Of a stretch of DNA of 24,792 nt, positions 23,506 to 24,792 are shown piece after piece. Below the pieces are notes generated by a model. It searched no databases and had not been told where the DNA came from. It saw only the letters and a program-made list of their open reading frames with translations. The DNA is from Hinthialibacter sp964556895 (GTDB lineage Bacteria > Hinthialibacterota > Hinthialibacteria > Hinthialibacterales > Hinthialibacteraceae), in assembly GCA_964556895.1 (NCBI GenBank), contig CAZKYC010000071.1, positions 1 to 24,792 on the forward strand. The letters are read 5' to 3'. The position numbers were made by a program, and so were the translations under genes. How positions within the stretch are numbered: the first letter of the stretch is position 1; the number at the start of each line of letters is the position of its first letter.

Positions 23506-24648
23506 TTAAGCGATCACGTCGAGGTCGTCCCAGCGGACGGTCGATAAACCAAATTGGTTTTGTTTTGCGTCATACATAGCTTTGCGGCCCATGATGCCCA
23601 TGATGGTCGAGAGCCGCGCTTGTTCAATGCCGATGGCTGACTCTTCGCCGTTGCGAATGTGCTGGCCGAACGCTTCGAGTTCCTCGTAGGTGCCGTTTCC
23701 CCAGTGTGAAACGCCCTCGGCGTATTGCTTCGGTTCGCCCATACCCTCGCGTGGATGTAGTTTGCCTTCGGGCAGGTTGATCCCGCCTGTTTGGCCATAC
23801 ACCCACAGCTGTTCGCCGGTGAACGGCTCACAACAATTCATAATATGGGTGTAAGAAAAGATGGCGTTGGCAGCGAATTGAAACGTAATCGCCGAATGGT
23901 TTTCAGAACGAAGTTTAGGCGCGTTTGGTTTCTCATTCGTTATCGCGCCCGCGGCGGCGCATTGCACCGGCGGCTGGTAATCCATCGCCCAAAGCATCAC
24001 GTCAGCATGGTGGCAAGCCTGAGCCAGAAACCATCCGCCTGATTCAACCAGGTCGAGATAACGGCCGCCGACGTCACCTTCCCAGTGCCATTTGCCCTGC
24101 ATGAAAGTGACATCGCCAATGGCGCCGGAATGAATTAAGTCCATGCCTTTGGTGAACGATGGAACATAATGGCGTTGGAAGCCGAACTGTAACATGCCTT
24201 TTGACTTGCGCGCCACGCGAGTGAACTGGTTGACTTTTTCGACAGTGGTGTCGACTGGCTTCTCACAAAAACAATGAAGCCCCATTGATAAAACAGGAAT
24301 AGCGCACTTGGCGTGGTTGCCTTCTTCGGTCGCGACCAACACGGCGTCGAGGTCTTTCTCGCGGTCGAGCATGGCGCGCAGGTTGGTGTAGGTCTTCACA
24401 TTGGGCCATGAGTCTTCACAGATTGCGGCGCCTTGTTTGGCGCGGTCTTCAACCAAGTCGCATGTAGCGGCGACGCGATACCCTTTGAGGTTTGTAATCG
24501 CTTTCAGCAGCGCCTTACCGCGCCCGCCTGTCCCGATCAGGCCTAACACAATATCGTCATTGGCTCCTAACACATTCTTTGTGGATGCGGCGCTGAGCGC
24601 GCCCACGGCTGAGGCTTTAAGAAATGTTCTGCGAGTTCCTGAAGTCAT
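23506..24648 (-). CDS. Tat-signal Gfo/Idh/MocA-family oxidoreductase
   Basis: A 380-residue NAD(P)-dependent dehydrogenase-like protein. 'TRRTFLKASAVGAL' (5-18) is a textbook Tat signal. The Rossmann motif is 'GLIGTGGRG' (36-44), then 'DAVLVATEEGNHAKCA' and 'CEKPV' (128-132), with the conserved Lys. The C-terminal domain has 'SGGWFLAQACHHADVMLWA', holding the His pair expected near the active site. The length is that of the short exported members of this family. Start supported by AGGAGGAG about 6 nt upstream. First gene of an operon with the nucleoside hydrolase. The protein differs clearly from the other oxidoreductase at 8186-9385, so they are not recent duplicates. Substrate unknown. Confidence 0.92.
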   Translation of the reverse strand: MTSGTRRTFLKASAVGALSAASTKNVLGANDDIVLGLIGTGGRGKALLKAITNLKGYRVAATCDLVEDRAKQGAAICEDSWPNVKTYTNLRAMLDREKDLDAVLVATEEGNHAKCAIPVLSMGLHCFCEKPVDTTVEKVNQFTRVARKSKGMLQFGFQRHYVPSFTKGMDLIHSGAIGDVTFMQGKWHWEGDVGGRYLDLVESGGWFLAQACHHADVMLWAMDYQPPVQCAAAGAITNEKPNAPKLRSENHSAITFQFAANAIFSYTHIMNCCEPFTGEQLWVYGQTGGINLPEGKLHPREGMGEPKQYAEGVSHWGNGTYEELEAFGQHIRNGEESAIGIEQARLSTIMGIMGRKAMYDAKQNQFGLSTVRWDDLDVIA

Positions 24649-24734
24649 GATGTTCTCCTCCTGTTAAACCAACTATTGAACAATTAATAAACTTTCCAAT
24701 ACATTAACCAACTTCACCCCTCCCCCAAGGTGGG

Positions 24735-24750
24735 ATTCGCCGCGGCGAAT
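24735..24750. repeat. GC-rich 16-bp perfect palindrome within a larger C/G hairpin
   Basis: ATTCGCCGCGGCGAAT is self-complementary. It is flanked by a C-rich run on the left (24718-24725) and a run of ten G at 24755-24764 on the right, so the whole 24718-24766 can fold into a larger stem. The core CGCCGCGGCGAATG is also found at 20261-20274. It lies upstream of the oxidoreductase gene, near the window end; the homopolymer may be an assembly weak point. Confidence 0.6.
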
Positions 24751-24792
24751 GGGTGGGGGGGGGGAGCCGAGTTTAGTGAACTTTTCCATTGG

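Noticed and set aside
1..24792. CRISPR arrays, phage genes, toxin-antitoxin pairs, transposases, tRNA or rRNA genes
   Set aside because: Read for on both strands; none was seen. The only repeats are the hairpin family, the iterons and short palindromes, none of which has CRISPR spacing.

Overview
The window looks like a chromosomal segment of a free-living Gram-negative bacterium with moderate GC. An outer-membrane beta-barrel protein (DUF481 type), two type IV pilus retraction ATPases and several Tat-exported sugar enzymes point to a diderm. The set of Tat-signal Gfo/Idh/MocA oxidoreductases, a Tat-signal TIM-barrel sugar isomerase and a Tat-signal fucose-isomerase-like protein resembles planctomycete-type and related candidate phyla (inference; no rRNA or other marker fixes the taxon). 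There are no tRNA or rRNA genes, no CRISPR array, no recognisable transposase and no phage genes.

Layout. 1-3000 (minus strand): a DUF481 outer-membrane protein and a large DUF115/Maf-like protein. 3300-6700 (plus): trmB, a one-helix membrane protein, a polytopic GT39-type glycosyltransferase and a divergent GrpE-like protein. 7100-9390: a Fur/Zur-type regulator divergent from a MerC-domain protein, then a Tat-signal Gfo/Idh oxidoreductase; this block lies between two same-orientation copies of a ~250 bp repeat. 9390-10186: an 800 bp gene-free region with a repeat copy, a candidate structured RNA, a perfect 9+9 palindrome and three 10-bp iterons. 10187-15617 (plus): an XRE/S24-like regulator, a membrane-anchored beta-helix protein, then pilU-like, a secreted FN3 protein and pilT. 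15660-16859 (minus): RNase D. 17142-20127 (plus): a Tat-signal sugar isomerase, then a cysH (APS/PAPS reductase) and DUF89 phosphatase pair. 20367-22095 (plus): a fucose-isomerase-fold Tat protein followed by a frameshifted encapsulated-ferritin gene. 22183-24648 (minus): remnant of a Tat-signal oxidoreductase, a secreted nucleoside hydrolase and a second intact Tat-signal Gfo/Idh oxidoreductase.

The two signals most worth following are: (1) a dispersed family of hairpin repeats with 19-nt near-perfect inverted arms, present as three complete hairpins plus partial copies, with one compensatory base-pair change and one mismatch kept in all three; and (2) an encapsulated-ferritin (EncFtn) gene broken by a single -1 frame change, with no encapsulin shell gene in the window. 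Other points: a GrpE-like C-terminal domain on an unusual N-terminal region, an S24-type regulator whose catalytic dyad and cleavage site look altered, and helically phased iterons upstream of that regulator.

Protein families were assigned by reading motifs; no search was run.
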